A stretch of DNA of 64,000 bases from assembly GCA_920105625.2 (NCBI GenBank), contig OV050031.1, positions 131,704,514 through 131,768,513 of the forward strand, in the 5' to 3' direction. Source of the DNA: Clusia tigrina (taxonomy: Eukaryota; Arthropoda; Insecta; Diptera; Clusiidae). A model generated the notes under the pieces. That model was not told the origin of the DNA, searched no databases, and worked only from the letters and a program-made list of their open reading frames with translations. The position numbers and the translations under genes were made by a program. Below, one piece after another: positions 1 through 11,765 of this stretch (position 1 is the stretch's first letter; every line of letters starts with the position of its first letter).

Positions 1-850
1 CGCCTTCGGTCGCTATAGTGTTGTTGTTGTTAAAATATTGGTTCACACTCCGCCTGCTTACGGCTCTGTGTTTACGATCGGTGCGCTCTCGTTGTCATCC
101 GTGTTCCGCCTTCGGTCGCTGTACTGTTGTTGTTGTTAAAATATTGGTTCATACTCCGCCTGCTTACGGCTCTGTGTTTACGATCGGCTCGCGTATGTGT
201 GGTGCGCTCTCGTTGTCATCCGTGTTCCGCCTTCGGTGGCTGTGCTGTTGTTGTTGTTGTTATAAATATTTCTTCGTACTCTGCCTGTTTACAGCTTTGC
301 GCTTGCGATCGGTTGGCGTGTTTCTGTTTCTCCGTGTTCCGCCTTCGAACGCTGTAGTGTTGTTGTTGTTGTTATACATTTTTATTTGTACTCCGCCTGC
401 TGAATGCTTTGTGTGTGTTTCTCTCTCCGTGTTCCGCCTTTGGTCGCTGCACTGTTCAGTAGAAATGTTTGCTTGCTGTTTCTTTTTCCTTTATAGCCGT
501 ACTAGTCCCTCTTGATGTTCTTTGTACTATTAGGCCGTCGTCGTCGTCAGTCTAACCCTTTCGGTTTCTGAGCTCCTCACAACCTGTACGTTTATTGGTC
601 CGATCGTCTGTGCGTAAATGTTTTGTTATACTTATCCGCTGTCTTTGTTGCTGCATTTAGCGTGGGAGGTGGTTACCTTTTCAAGCTGCATGATATCGGG
701 GATGGTTGCATGCTTGAATATTGTTGGTGGTTATTTCTAAATAAAATATGGTGGACATCGTTATTTGTTTTTGGAGTTAACACGGTCTCTGGTGGTAGCA
801 TATAGTTTTTGTTGTATTCTTTGTAGGAGGTGTATGCGGAAAATACTTCT
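1..850. repeat. Tandem ~95-121 bp array plus flank (repeat family R-A, copy 1)
   Basis: A box like CCGCCTTCGGTCGCT recurs at about 1, 107, 228, 340 and 435, each followed by GTTGTTGTTGTT and a GCTTACGGCTCTG-like stretch, giving about 4.3 diverged units. The unique flank (about 530-850) carries TTATTAGGCCGTC, CGTCTGTGCGTAAATG and GGTGGTTACCTT. The same order recurs in reverse complement at 32100-32650, so this is a dispersed repeat, possibly part of an LTR or UTR of an element I cannot name. Open frames across it are only the translated array. Confidence 0.7.
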
Positions 851-1758
851 GGTACTTTTCGTCTTTACAAGACTCTGGACATTTATATGATCTACTTAGC
901 GGTAGAAATATAGCTATAATTAGATTGCTTGACAACATAGCTTTGTCCATTACTCTAGGAAAACTGCAAATGGTCAATACCGTTCTGTTAGACAGTTCGG
1001 AAGTTGATTTTATTTTAAGAAACGAAAACAATTTTAATAAAAGTGTAAACGAATTAATTACGAATTCTTAGCTTAAGGTCTTACAAAATGAAGACATAAT
1101 AACGTTTTTATTTAAGTTCCCTACGATTAAGCAATTTTACGAAAAAAAGTTAATTTATCCGGTGGTTCACCACAATAGTATGTAATCTATCGAAACTAAC
1201 GATGTCGGTTAAAGCGGCAATAAATATTTCATGTTAAAAAATTGTAAAAAAAATTCAATAGTTTCATTCTGTCAACTGCTGAAAAGGACAAATAACTCAT
1301 GCCTCAACGGTATACTTAAAAATTATACTGCCACCTGCAGTACAGTTTCCGCAAATAGTGTACCATCTATCACAGAAATCGATGATGGCATCGTCATCAT
1401 TAACGACCAATCCTCTATAATTTTAATTGAAGGCGAAATAAAGTCTCTGCGGAAGGGCACATTTTTAATAACTTTCCAGAACAACATAATAGTAAATTCA
1501 ACAGAATTCGAGAATATTCGTAAAATCGCGTTCAGGAGCCCTGACACTCCTATAGCCCACTCCGTAAACTTTTCGGATCATGTTTCTCTTTTGTCACTAC
1601 CCAATTTGCATGAATTAAATATTAAAAATATAGAGAGCATTTCTCATTTACATTCCAAAGTCAGCGGAACTTTATACACCTCTGCATCTCTTCTCGCCAT
1701 CATCCTAATAATATCCGGCATATCTCTTAAACAAGAGGCAACGCAAAATCGAGATTAA
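850..1758 (+). pseudogene. env: Errantivirus (gypsy-group) env, C-terminal part, degraded
   Basis: One reading frame from about 850 to the stop at 1758 reads like the ectodomain and tail of an insect errantivirus envelope glycoprotein, the membrane-fusion protein of this group. It is broken by in-frame stops at 1069-1071, 1183-1185 and 1210-1212; the last 175 codons (1231-1758) are open. A hydrophobic segment (SASLLAIILIISGISL) lies about 20 residues before the end, as expected for the membrane anchor. The N-terminal receptor-binding part and the pol gene are absent, because repeat R-A begins immediately upstream. A polypurine tract and LTR follow, which supports an LTR-element env rather than a host gene. 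It cannot make a full protein. Confidence 0.75.
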
Positions 1759-1802
1759 TTATGTTTTGCGTGAATATGATCAGTCAGGGACGACTGAATC
1801 TT

Positions 1803-1814
1803 AAAGGGGAGAGC
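1803..1814 (+). other. Polypurine tract of errantivirus
   Basis: AAAGGGGAGAGC sits directly before the LTR start (AGTTAA at 1815) and 44 bases after the env stop. This is where a plus-strand priming tract is expected. Confidence 0.7.
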
Positions 1815-2372
1815 AGTTAATACATGTAGCAACAGCGTGACAATTCCAACGGCGAAATTCTTTCTGAAATGCAATATTATTTTTTCTTGCTCTATTTTCC
1901 GAATTTCACGAGCCCTCGCAAACCACGCGCGCATCCAATACCTGCATTGTTGTTGCTTAGACTCCGCACAAATGCGATTGTCCAAACAAGCCACATGCGT
2001 GTGTCAAATTTTATTTCGTCAGCGTCTGCCTGACGTTCTGTGTGTTTCCTTAAAGTGATGGGTCAACGTATTCACCATCGAGTTTGGCTTCACTTAGAAA
2101 AATAAGTTAGAGAATAGTTAGTTGTAGAAATACTTTTCAAGACTGCATAGCAGTTCGGTTGAATAAAACCAAAATAAACTTAATCATAAAAATAAGACAT
2201 TCAATGTAAAATCATCATTAAATCTACATAGCACTTTGGTTTAAATAAATAAATCATAAACTCTATACCGAAAAAAAAATCTTTTACTTGTATTCTGCTT
2301 GCGCTAGAAAATTTATTAGAAATTTAATAAAGTGCGGTTTCTTTACTCTCACAACTATTGCAACTATTAACT
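1815..2372 (+). repeat. 3' LTR of errantivirus, 558 bp
   Basis: Bounded by the inverted termini AGTTAA (1815) and TTAACT (2367-2372), a terminal pattern typical of gypsy-group errantiviruses. An AATAAA signal lies near 2162. The DNA just outside is TATACACATATAC, an alternating pyrimidine-purine stretch of the kind these integrases prefer. No matching upstream LTR is in the window, so the insertion is truncated at its left side. Confidence 0.7.
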
Positions 2373-2390
2373 TATACACATATACACAAA

Positions 2391-2618
2391 CATTTAATAA
2401 GTGATAATTCGAATATGATTGTTATATTTCCACTGGATGAAATGTATTTGAAGCATATATATAATGATCATTTTGGTTCTTATATAAATTGGATGACGTT
2501 CACAAAAATGTATAGTCTATGTTGGGAGGATAAATATAGCTTCCTAGTCATCAGTAAAAATGATCCTTTACATGGCGGTTGTTATAGGGAGGGGTTTGAT
2601 ATATATATTCAGATATAA
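2391..2618 (+). pseudogene. Polinton packaging ATPase, C-terminal fragment
   Basis: The open stretch encodes HLISDN..., then WMTFTKMYSLCWEDKYSFLV and a REGFDIYIQI ending. These match, residue for residue in many places, the C-terminus of the ATPase on the minus strand at 45966-46617. In Polintons this FtsK/A32-like ATPase is thought to pump DNA into capsids. The Walker A and B motifs are missing because the errantivirus LTR ends only 18 bases upstream. Confidence 0.7.
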
Positions 2619-2639
2619 AATAAGAGCCATGGATAATTA

Positions 2640-3493
2640 TATGTTTCGTATGATTACTACAATCAACTCTTGACAAGGGCGATAGCTTCCAAAAACTGAT
2701 CAAGAAAATGAATGAATAACTTTTGAAAGATATTATAAACTTTTGAAAGATATTATTAGGATAGGAAAAGCAGAGGCAGAAAGCCTTGAGCATGATGGTT
2801 CTGATCTAGGTTCCAGTCTTATGAGATTCAATACACACAATCCTATTTAAACATATTGGTACGATCCAAGCGAATTGGTTGATTGGTTGCGGTTGTTAAT
2901 GTCAGCACAATCAGCTGGTCACAATAATCATAATAATGAAATCATTTCAATTGTTGAAAAATTGAAACAATGCAATATAATTATATAAAATAATATCAAT
3001 TTTTTCAATCTGAGAATAGCCGTTGATAAGTTTGGACACTATTCTAAGCAAATGCATAATATAATTGATATAAAGATAAACAATTTTTCAAAACATTTGG
3101 ACTCAGTTGGATAAAGGTAAGAACTTTAACCTTGATTGGAAACGAATTAGACATGTTTGGTAGCCGATGGAAGAAGATAATGCCCCAAAAAAATCATTTG
3201 TACAACTCAAAGTCCTTCAACTATCTCAAGATTTACTCACAACTATAAAGAAATTGAACAAGTAAATATTAAATAAAGTTTCTGCTAAATATGAACTCAT
3301 TGAATATATGAATGTTAAAACAGAATCTTCTCTAAAATTATATATGAATATTGTTTTAAATTTTCAATAACAATATATAGATAGTGGAATTTAGTGGAAT
3401 TGGGAATTATATTTTTGATTACATTACAGAAATTGAAAAAATACCAATTAAAACAGTTCCAATAATAAGAGAATTAGTTGAAGACGATGAGTA
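2640..3493 (+). pseudogene. Unnamed Polinton gene, degraded
   Basis: Broken frames contain a stretch near 2850-2960 that reads roughly DPSELVDWLRLLMSAQSAG followed by HNNHNNEIISIVEKL. A reverse-complement relative lies at 45512-45965, in both copies directly after the ATPase. The composition suggests a helical or coiled-coil protein. The position between ATPase and integrase is conserved here, but I do not know the function. The end overlaps the integrase start (ATGAGTAA at 3487-3494). Confidence 0.5.
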
Positions 3494-3987
3494 AGAAAAG
3501 TTTAGTAAGTCAACTGCAAAAACAGGTTCATAAAAACATTAAACGACAAGTAATAACAAAGGGTATAGATGATTTATGACAAGCAGATTTTGTGGAAATG
3601 GGTTCTTATTTCAAATACAATAGTAGCTTCCGCTTCCTCCTAACAATTAAAGATAAATTTTCAAAATTTGCCTGGCCTGTACCTCTTAAAATGTAAAATA
3701 TTGCTGATGTCAATGAGTACGAGTATATGAGAAGTATATTAGTTGTGCGAAGAATACCAATAAATTTAGAAACAGACGACGATAAGAATTCCTCAACAGT
3801 AAATTTAACAGCTGGATGAAAGAATATCGCATTAATCAGTACTCAACTTTTAGTAGTTTAAAGGCAACAATCGTTGAACGTTTTAATAGAACTCTCAAAG
3901 GAATGATGTCTAAAGCATTTAATTATCAAGGATATATCAATGGATTCATAATTATAAAAATTTAATTAATGAATAATATAATAAGAC
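3487..3987 (+). pseudogene. Polinton integrase, N-terminal and catalytic part
   Basis: From the ATG at 3487 (MSKKSLVSQLQKQ...) broken frames carry the three parts of a DDE integrase core. The first acidic block is QADFVEMG near 3580-3600, the second is LETDDDK near 3765-3785, and the glutamate block is TIVERFNRTLKG near 3866-3900. Stops interrupt it, for example TGA in place of a Trp codon just before the first block. The coding sequence is then split by Helitron 1 and resumes at 8917. This family integrates the Polinton DNA. Confidence 0.8.
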
Positions 3988-6900
3988 TCTATATATATAA
4001 AAATGAATGTTTGTTTGTTAGTGACGCTAAGGCTCGAGAACGACTGGACCAATATGGATGGAATTTTCAGAGGTTGTTCGTTGTGGATCTGGGAAGGTTT
4101 AGAAATAAAAAAACCTTATACTTTTCCTGAAGAAAAGTCGGAAAATTTAAAAATTCCAAAAAGGACTTTTTTCCATACAAAATTTTTTTTCTTTCAAATT
4201 TTTTTTCCAATTGTTTCTTGCAAATCTATCGATCTCAAAACCTTCGGAAGAGTCGGAAAATTCGGAAAATTTCGAAAATTAGAAAAACCTAATCTCACTT
4301 TTTGTTCTCATTTTTGTTTGTATGTGCGCGGTGTTGCACGCGCACATTTAGTATCATATTGGTGTAAGCACTGACTGATACTCCAATAACTCAACAGAGG
4401 GAGCTGTAGACGCTTATTTATTTTTACAGCTGCGTATATTGTTTGCTCTTTCTGATTTGTTTATTCGAACAGTGCGGACGCGGCCAATTGACTTTCTGAC
4501 ATTTTTCCAAATTTTAATTGATTTCTCGAGTTAAATTCATTACATTAAATTGTTAAATTGTTTACATTCACGAAATATTTGATTTTAAATCTGTGGATCA
4601 TCAGTTTTTGAGTGAAATTATTGACATTTCAAACAAAAAAAGGGAGTTCATTATTTTTGTTTGTTGGTGAATACCTAACCTCATTTCCATTGGAATTTAT
4701 TTGTGTTTTTTCGCGCGACAATCACAAGAGGCTCACGAAGCTTACAATGAGTAACAACGATTGAGAAGAAGACAAGTTCGTGCTCAGGAAATTCATGAAG
4801 CAAGAGAACAATGTTTTGCTACTCACCGACAACGCCAGCAACAACAACGATTGCCTAATAAGAATATCGAACGTGCAGCCTTTCGATATGAGCCGGACAT
4901 TGAATACGGTGCGCACGCATCAGTTCGATTTGGTTCGATGTCTGTCGTTTGCCCGCATTGCGATGCACTGAAATTTCAAAAGAACCGGCCGTATTGTGTT
5001 GCGCAAGCGGAAAAGTGAAATTACCAGAGTTACTTCCTCCAGAGCCATTGCGGTCGCTGCTTTACGGCGAATAACCAAATTCGAATAATTTTTTACAAAA
5101 TTCCAAGATGTATAACGATTGTTTTCAAATGACGTCGTTTGGTGGGGATATTTTGAATGAACATAATTACAATCCCACATTCAAGGTTAGTTCACCAACA
5201 ATCTAACACTTATTATCTCGCCAATAAAATACAGAAATTAACATATTTGTCTGCAACTATACAGATTCACGGGAAAATTTATCTTCTTGCTGGATCGCTG
5301 TTGCCGCATCCTGATCAAGATCACAAATATCTCCAAGTATATTTCCTTGGAGATGCAAATGAAGAAGTGAATCGACGTTGTGCAATTTTCAATGCGACGA
5401 AGAGAGAAATTGTGCAGCAATTGCAAGAAATGTTGCATGAACACAACGAACTAATTAGATTATTCAAAACTTCGTAAGAAAGGATGCCATCTGATGATCA
5501 CAGAATCGTCATAAAAGCGGACAAACGACCAGGAGGCACTCATGAACGGCAATATAATGCACCGACGGCCGATGAAATATCAATTGTTGTTTTTGGCGAT
5601 AATTTAGAATCCCGCGATATTGTTATTAAACCTCGAGCTGGAGATGCATTAGAGCGAATATATGAAACTCATCGATCGTATGATTCACTACAATATCCGC
5701 TTATGTTCTGCCGTGGTGAAGATGGATATCACTTGAGATACAACATGATCAATCCTGCCAATCGTTAGTAAAAGAAAAACAAACACTCTTGATTGTAACT
5801 TAATTTTTTGTTAACTTTTAGGTGTCGATACAAATAAGAAGGTCAGTGCAATGAACTTTTACGCGTATCGATTGATGATTCGCGAAGGAATTGACATCCA
5901 TCTATTGAGATATCGCCGATTATTTCAACAGTATGCAGTTGATGTGTACGTGACGACGGAGACAGAACGACTCAATTTTATTCGCTTCAATCAGACCAAG
6001 CTTTGATCTGAAGAGTATATTCACTTGCGAGATGCGGTCAATAGCGATGAAGATGTGACAAACCTTGGCCGACTCTCGATTTTGCCATCACATACATTGG
6101 CAGCCCAAGGCACATGCACGAGTACTCGCAGGATGCGATGACATACGTGCGGAATTATGGACGGCCGGATTTCTTTGTTACATTCACTTGCAATCCAAAA
6201 TGCCCACAGATAACGGAATTATTGAATCGCGGTCAATCAGCAAGCGATCGTCACGATGTCAAGCACGAGTTTTCAAACAACAGCTACGATATTTGATGGA
6301 CTTTATCGTGAAGCAATGTATACGAGTATATGGTGCTGTTAGATGCTGGAAGTACTCTGTTGAGTGGCAAAAAAGAGGTTTGCCGCACGCACACATTCTT
6401 CTTTGGATGATGGACAAGATTACACTAGATCAAATTGATGACATCATTTCTGCGGAAATTCCTGATCCAGAGATAGATCCAGAATTATACGAAGTGGTGA
6501 AAACCAATATGGTTCATGGACCTTGCGGACACTACAATCCCACTTCGGTTTGTATGTCTGACAATAAATGCACGAAACACTATCCACGTGCTTTTCTTTC
6601 GGAAACGCAAACTGGAAATGATGGATATCCACTCTATCGGCGTCGCTCATCAGACAACAATGGCAGAACATTCAGCATTCAATTTAGAGGAGTGAATATC
6701 GAAGTTGACAACACATGGATCGTACCATATCCGCCAATATTGTCTAAGACATTCAAAACTCATATTAATGTTGAGTATTGCAGTTCTGTGAAACCGATCA
6801 AATACGTTTGCAAGTACGTCACCAAAGGAAGCGACATGGCGGTTATTGGCCTTGAACGAGATGAGATAAGCAAGTATCAAATGGGTCGATACGTGAACTG

Positions 6901-8909
6901 CAATGAAGCGCTTTGGAGAATATATTTTTTTGTAATTCATGAGCGTTTTCCGACTGTTGTGCATCTCGCAGCTCATTTGGAGAATGGCCAAAGAGTGTAT
7001 TTCAACCCAGAGAATGCAATACAGCGAGCGGAAACACCACCAGCAACAACATTGACGAGTTTTTTCTCAACTTGCGCCAGTGATCCGTTTGCGAGAACAT
7101 TGCTTTATTCGGAAATGCCTCGATATTATACATGGAATGCATCGTCGAAGAAATGGTTACACAGAAAGTAAGTAGATGGACATCCAGGTGTGTTCTCAAC
7201 TAATGCATTAGGACGAATTTACACAATCCACCCGAAAAACGACGATTGCTTCTACCTTCGGTTGCTATTGATTAATGTACTCGGTTCAACTTCATTTGAG
7301 TCATTGCGTACTGTGAATGGTACGGTGTGTGCAACTTTTCGAGAAGCATGCCAGCAATTACAATCGCTGGAACATGATAATCACTGGTATCAAACGATGG
7401 ACGATGCGATAGCTACTTCGCATTCCACTGAAGATCGCACACTTTTATATTATGTATATACATACATTGCCGAAGACATTTTACCTCGTATTCGAGTGGC
7501 AACATGGAATTCAGAATTTCAAATGAACGATGACATCTACAATGAAGCATTGACATCTACAATGAACTCTTAACTGAAATTCATATGCAAGCGCCAAATC
7601 GTCAAATCAGAGATGTACTGAATCGTGAATTGGAACGTGAGCGTGCATACGACAGAATAACTTTGGACCAACAAGTACAAAGAAGTGTTTCATTATTGAA
7701 TGAGCAGAAAAAGAGTGCGTATGATGAACTGAATAAGGCTGTCAATGATGGAAACGGTGGACTATTTTTTCTTGATGCGCCCGCCTGGTAAAACGTTCCT
7801 GATATCATTGATTTTAGCAACAATACGATCTCAAATTGCATGCATGAAAGATCTGCGGAATAATAATCGTCGCTTTAGTGGCGCAATGATACTGTTAGCA
7901 GGCGATTTTCGACAAACACTTCCTGTTATTCCGAAATCAACAGTGGCGGATGAATTGAACGCATGTCTCAAGTCATCGTATTTGTGGCGGTACGTGAAAT
8001 CCATACGATTGACTATGAATATGCGAGTCTTCCTGCAACAGGATAGCACCGCAGAAGTTTTCTCTAAAGAACTGCTAAGAATTGGAAATGGGCAAATTCC
8101 GGTTAATACTTCCAGTGGTTTGATATCAATTCCACCTGCCATTTGTCAATTCACTTCAACGAAAGCTGAACTCATCACGAATGTTTATCGAAACATTGGC
8201 CAAAATTATCGTAACTACGATTGGTTGAGTGCACGCGCAATTTTAGCTGCCAAAAATACCGATGTTAATGACTTAAACTGGACGATTCAAAGTCAAATTC
8301 CGGGAGATTTGCGCTCATACAAATCGATCGATCGTGTTGAAAATGAAGACGAAGCCGTGAATTATCCAGTAGAATTTCAAAATTCTTTGGATTTGCCTGG
8401 CATGCCGCCGCATCATTTGCATCTCAAAGTTGGATCTGTCATTATTATGCTTCGCAATCTTCATGCGCCGAAACTGTGTAATGGAACCCGACTGATTGTG
8501 ACGCAGCTATCGAATAATGCGATAGTTGCAAGAATTTTGAAAGGGACTTACAAGGGGCAGAATGCTTGATTCCACGAATTCCTTTGAGTTCCAACGATTT
8601 GCCATTTCAGTTCAAACGTATTCAGTTTCCAGTGAAACTTGCATTTGCAATGACAATCAACAGGTAACAAGGACAGTCGCTGGAAGTGTGTGGCCTAAAT
8701 CTGGAAATGCCATGTTTTTCACACGGCCATGGAAAACCATCTTCTCTGTACATTTACGCACCAGAACAAAAAATGTTGTTTATCAAGCTGCGTTACATTG
8801 AAAAAAATGTAGAGAAATCGCAAATAAATGATTTTCAACACAATATAAATTCAACTTTCTTTTCAAAACACATAATTTCACGCAGGGCAATGCCTGCTGG
8901 GTCAGCTAG
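3988..8909 (+). mobile_element. Helitron copy 1 (4.9 kb)
   Basis: It starts TCTATATATATAAAAATG and ends CTAG (8906-8909), preceded by the imperfect hairpin CGCAGGGCAATGCCTGC. The same ends bound copies 2 and 3. The 3' flanking base is T, as expected for A^T targeting, but the 5' flanking base is C rather than A. It carries a broken replicase-helicase gene and no other cargo. It lies inside the Polinton integrase. Confidence 0.9.
4722..8800 (+). pseudogene. Helitron replicase-helicase (RepHel), copy 1, broken
   Basis: RepHel nicks and replays DNA by rolling circle and unwinds it with a Pif1-like helicase. The rolling-circle part is recognisable: the HUH histidines in LPHAHILLW (about 6380-6406) and the paired tyrosines in YVCKYVTKG (about 6803-6830). 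Helicase motifs include GAMILLAGDFRQTLPVI (7880-7930) and a C-terminal SQGQSL-like region. Two introns fit GT-AG rules, 5186-5264 and 5764-5821. The first ~300 bp of coding sequence with the start codon are deleted near 4720. There are stops at 4752-4754 and 6004-6006 and a lesion destroying Walker A near 7779-7796. The helicase segment between motif I and the GAMILL block is missing. Confidence 0.85.
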
Positions 8910-8916
8910 TAGAATT

Positions 8917-9333
8917 ATAAAAATGTCACCCAATAACTTTAATTCCTCTAATCAAAAGTTAATATTGAAACATTCCTATAATAATTTAAAAATATTTCAT
9001 AAACCAAAGTTTCATGTTGGAGAAAATGTGACAATTAGTGAATATAAACAGATTTTTGGGAAAGGTTAGAAAGGTTATATACCAAACTGGACAACAGAAA
9101 TTTTCAAAATTAAAACCATACAAAATACAAAGCCAACTACATATATTTTGGAAGATTATAAAGATAATATCATTAAAGATGGATTTTATGAACATAAGCT
9201 ACTGAAAACTAGGTACCCTCATTCTTATCTGATTGAAGAAATTAAGAAATCTAAAGGTAATAAAGTTTATGCTAAATGGTTAGGTTTTTCAAGGGAACAC
9301 AATTCTTGGATTAATAGGAATGAAATATGGTAA
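8917..9333 (+). pseudogene. Polinton integrase C-terminus with chromodomain
   Basis: After the Helitron the integrase continues with a KFHVGENVTISEYKQIF block and a C-terminal chromodomain reading KVYAKWLGFSREHNSWI. One stop (about 9067-9069) interrupts it. A second copy of this end lies at 44825-45053. The integrase pieces on either side of the Helitron are in consistent order and orientation, so the Helitron landed within the gene. Confidence 0.8.
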
Positions 9334-9419
9334 TATATATATGTATTAAAAAATTAATATTAATAAATATATAATATAAGCAATATAATTTTTATTTCTT
9401 TTAAACGTTATCACTCAAG

Positions 9420-10033
9420 ATGTCGATAACATTGACTTTAACTAGCAAAACAACCGTTCTGTCTGCAGATTATTTTCCACCAATAGAGTTAGATTCAAAT
9501 TATGTTTGTGGTCTAACGGATTTTCATGCATATCACTCAATTCCAAATATTGATGTTGGGAACAATCTATTTCACATAGGTGAAACATCATAGAAATTCC
9601 TATTGTTTCTTATGAGCTTGATGAAATTGCCAACTATTTACGTAATAAATATGAAAATTTAAATATGGAGGGAGAACTTGATTTACAAGCAAATCATAAT
9701 ACACTTAAAATAGAAATTTTACTTTAATGAAGATCGAACAATTGCTTCATTATTAGGCTTCAGTCGAAGAACTATAGAAGCAGAGAAAGAGCATAGATCA
9801 GATCTCCCATTAAATACAACAAACATTAATGTAATATGTATAGAAGGTAACATAACAGTGATTTGTCGGCGCACACTCACCACAGATGAGAATCCGAAAA
9901 ATATCATATATTTACAGTTAACACCAAGCAGATCAATTCTATCATAGTGAAAATTGTTGATCAGGATAATAATTTTATTAATTTGCGAGGAGAAACAATA
10001 ATACTACGATTACATTTGAAACCACAGGAATAA
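9420..10033 (+). pseudogene. Polinton penton / minor capsid protein, degraded
   Basis: From ATG 9420 the frames read MSITLTLTSKTTVLSADYF, then a HAYHSIPN block, a LLGFSRRTI block (about 9745-9775) and a terminal KIVDQDNNFINLRGETI motif ending at TAA 10031-10033. These blocks are characteristic of the Polinton single-jelly-roll penton protein. The frame is broken several times, for example the TAG near 9590 and the stop after about 9940. It would form capsid vertices if intact. Confidence 0.7.
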
Positions 10034-10043
10034 TGATTATAAT

Positions 10044-10103
10044 CACTTCGCCCTATGTTTTTATTATAAATAATTATTTATAATAAAAACATAGGGCGAA
10101 GTG
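10044..10103. repeat. Perfect 60-bp palindrome, 30-bp arms, no loop
   Basis: CACTTCGCCCTATGTTTTTA... (10044-10073) is followed immediately by its exact reverse complement (10074-10103). It lies 10 bp after the penton stop and just before the capsid gene fragment. The centre is AT-rich (TAAATAATTATTTA). It could form a cruciform or RNA hairpin. Confidence 0.95.
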
Positions 10104-10124
10104 TACCCCTTATCACTTTCTCAT

Positions 10125-10548
10125 TAACAGTTGAGTGAATAGAAAGAAACCAATAAGGTTATTAAAAGTAAACGGCTAACAATTGCTAATCGAGAATTTT
10201 AAAAGTCAACAGGATTTAAATTAAAAACTAGATCATTAGTGATATAATTGATGTTCTACAAAAACCATTATATGATGAGAACATTATAAACAGCTATTCC
10301 ACATATTTACAATTATATAACAACAATACAGAAATAAGAATCTCAATTCAAAATCAATTAACCCAGCGAAAGTTTAATATATATAGAAGGTTATGTTACC
10401 TTAATTGATAGTTCAATTTCACATAATTTTAAATTAAAAAATAATTGTAAGGCATATTTTTTTGATGAAATTCGATATGAGCTTAATGGATTAGAAATCG
10501 ATTGTATACATCACTTGGGAATAACTACAACAATTAAAAACGAGTCCA
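10125..10548 (+). pseudogene. Polinton major capsid protein, N-terminal fragment
   Basis: Broken frames encode IYIEGYVTLIDSSI (about 10380-10425) and FFDEIRYELNGLEID (about 10458-10505), followed by a LGITTTIKN block. This is the conserved N-terminal signature of the Polinton double-jelly-roll capsid protein. The fragment ends where a dispersed repeat begins (about 10549), so most of the protein is lost. Confidence 0.75.
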
Positions 10549-10850
10549 GAAGTCTGAAGGCAATTTAGACCGACTTCGAAATACCCTTTACCTTTCCTTG
10601 TGCGTACGAGTTCAATAATGGGGATGTTTTCTTCATAAATCACCATTAGGAGCACATCTACGGTAATTTTCGGTGTAGTATGATGGAATTGAGCTTTGTA
10701 GTGTCAATATAACTATTAATATAAAATTTAGTCCAAAAATATTGTATAGGTCGTAAGTTATAATAATATGTCAATTATAGGCGTGGTTCTAAAAAAAATA
10801 CGCCCATTTTTTGTGTGCTGTTTAATAATAGTACAAATTAAATCGTTGGT
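10549..10850 (-). repeat. GGGCGTGG-type dispersed repeat, truncated copy C
   Basis: It begins GAGTCCAGAAGTCTGAAG, continues with GACCGACTTCGAAATACCC, and follows the same order as 37857-38170, including the TAAAATTTAGTCCAAAAATA box and an inverted GCGTGG box. Only about 300 bp are present. The other two copies are about 1.4 kb. Confidence 0.75.
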
Positions 10851-11233
10851 TGAAGTGAGTAATAAAAAAACAGACACCAATCGAATGGATTTCAAAGTTT
10901 AAAGTTTTTTACTGACTTTAGGAAAGTCCCTTTAAAAATTAGCTTTATTCTAGAAAAGCAGCAGAATTTATATGCTTTTCGTTACAGTTTTTCAAGCCAA
11001 AGGCTTGTTTATTTAATAGAAGGCCAATGGTGCGAAAATAATGTTTTTTTTTTTAATTATTTAAAAGCCCTGATGAAAACTTAAATATTTATTATCATAT
11101 TTCAGGGCAATAGTTTGCAATCAGATACCACTTAAGAGACTTGGTGACAATTTTTTTTAGATTGGTGTGTTTCGTTTATTATATTTGATTTGTTTATATT
11201 AGCGTCTTAATGGAATGCGCGTTAGAGTGCTTT
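10851..11233. other. Unassigned AT-rich stretch
   Basis: I see no gene. A short inverted pair (CCCTGATGAAAA / ATTTCAGGG around 11070-11107) is the only structure noticed. It may be worn Polinton or repeat sequence. Confidence 0.4.
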
Positions 11234-11765
11234 TCATATGTTAACTCCCCCTTTTTTACTTTGATAAATTCTAAATTTAGATTCGTTTAACAAATCAATC
11301 AAGGAAATATCCTTATCATTAGATATAATTATTTTTACATCTGTTTCATCTAAAATTAATATATTTAAAGTTTTAAGTCTAGCTAAAATTATTGTTTGAC
11401 TAATATGTTCAAGCTCTAATATTACAATTCTATTTCTTTGCAAAATCAAGTGATTGTATTCATTTGTTTTTAAATTGGCTTTATAAATTGGTTCGGTTAA
11501 ATCTTTAACCTGTTCGATTACATTTTTGTTAATTTGATATTGTTTATTGTTATTTTCAATAATTTGTTCGACATTTAATTGAGCATCATAATCATCATAA
11601 TCAGGCGTGCCTGCTATCCATTTCCAAATCGTTCCCAAAAAGTTTATACTTCTTTTGCTTAAATGATGTATTTTTGGTTGATTCGGTAAGCTTTGAATTT
11701 TTTTAATATCAATTTCAATATTATTTCTAAGGTTTTCTGAGATTGGAATTGATCGTATTGAATTT
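11234..11765 (-). pseudogene. env: Errantivirus env fragment (Ev-B), surface subunit mostly deleted
   Basis: The open frame 11638-11234 carries a GTIWKWIAGTPDYDD block typical of the fusion-peptide end of gypsy-group env transmembrane subunits. Just upstream in frame is a basic KR dipeptide at a probable processing site. A helical region with ILELEHISQTIILA follows. The sequence runs from integrase-like residues almost directly into this block, so most of the surface subunit is missing. The membrane anchor is also missing at the left end. Confidence 0.65.

Larger units (their letters stand above)
2391..10548 (+). mobile_element. Polinton/Maverick copy 1, degraded, interrupted by Helitron 1
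   Basis: On the plus strand there are successive remnants of packaging ATPase, an unnamed Polinton gene, a chromodomain-type integrase, the penton (minor capsid) protein and the major capsid protein. This gene set is diagnostic of Polintons, the virus-like self-synthesising transposons. A Helitron occupies 3988-8909 inside the integrase gene. The left part of the ATPase is cut by the errantivirus LTR and the right part of the capsid gene by a dispersed repeat at about 10549. No terminal inverted repeats are visible. Confidence 0.85.

Noticed and set aside
18..515. 165-codon open frame rich in Leu, Cys and Val at the left edge
   Set aside because: It covers the ~110-bp tandem array; its repeats follow the DNA period and it resembles no protein family.
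6444..6991. Minus-strand frames of 75 and 113 codons repeated in each Helitron
   Set aside because: They are antisense shadows of the replicase and are conserved only because the plus-strand gene is conserved.
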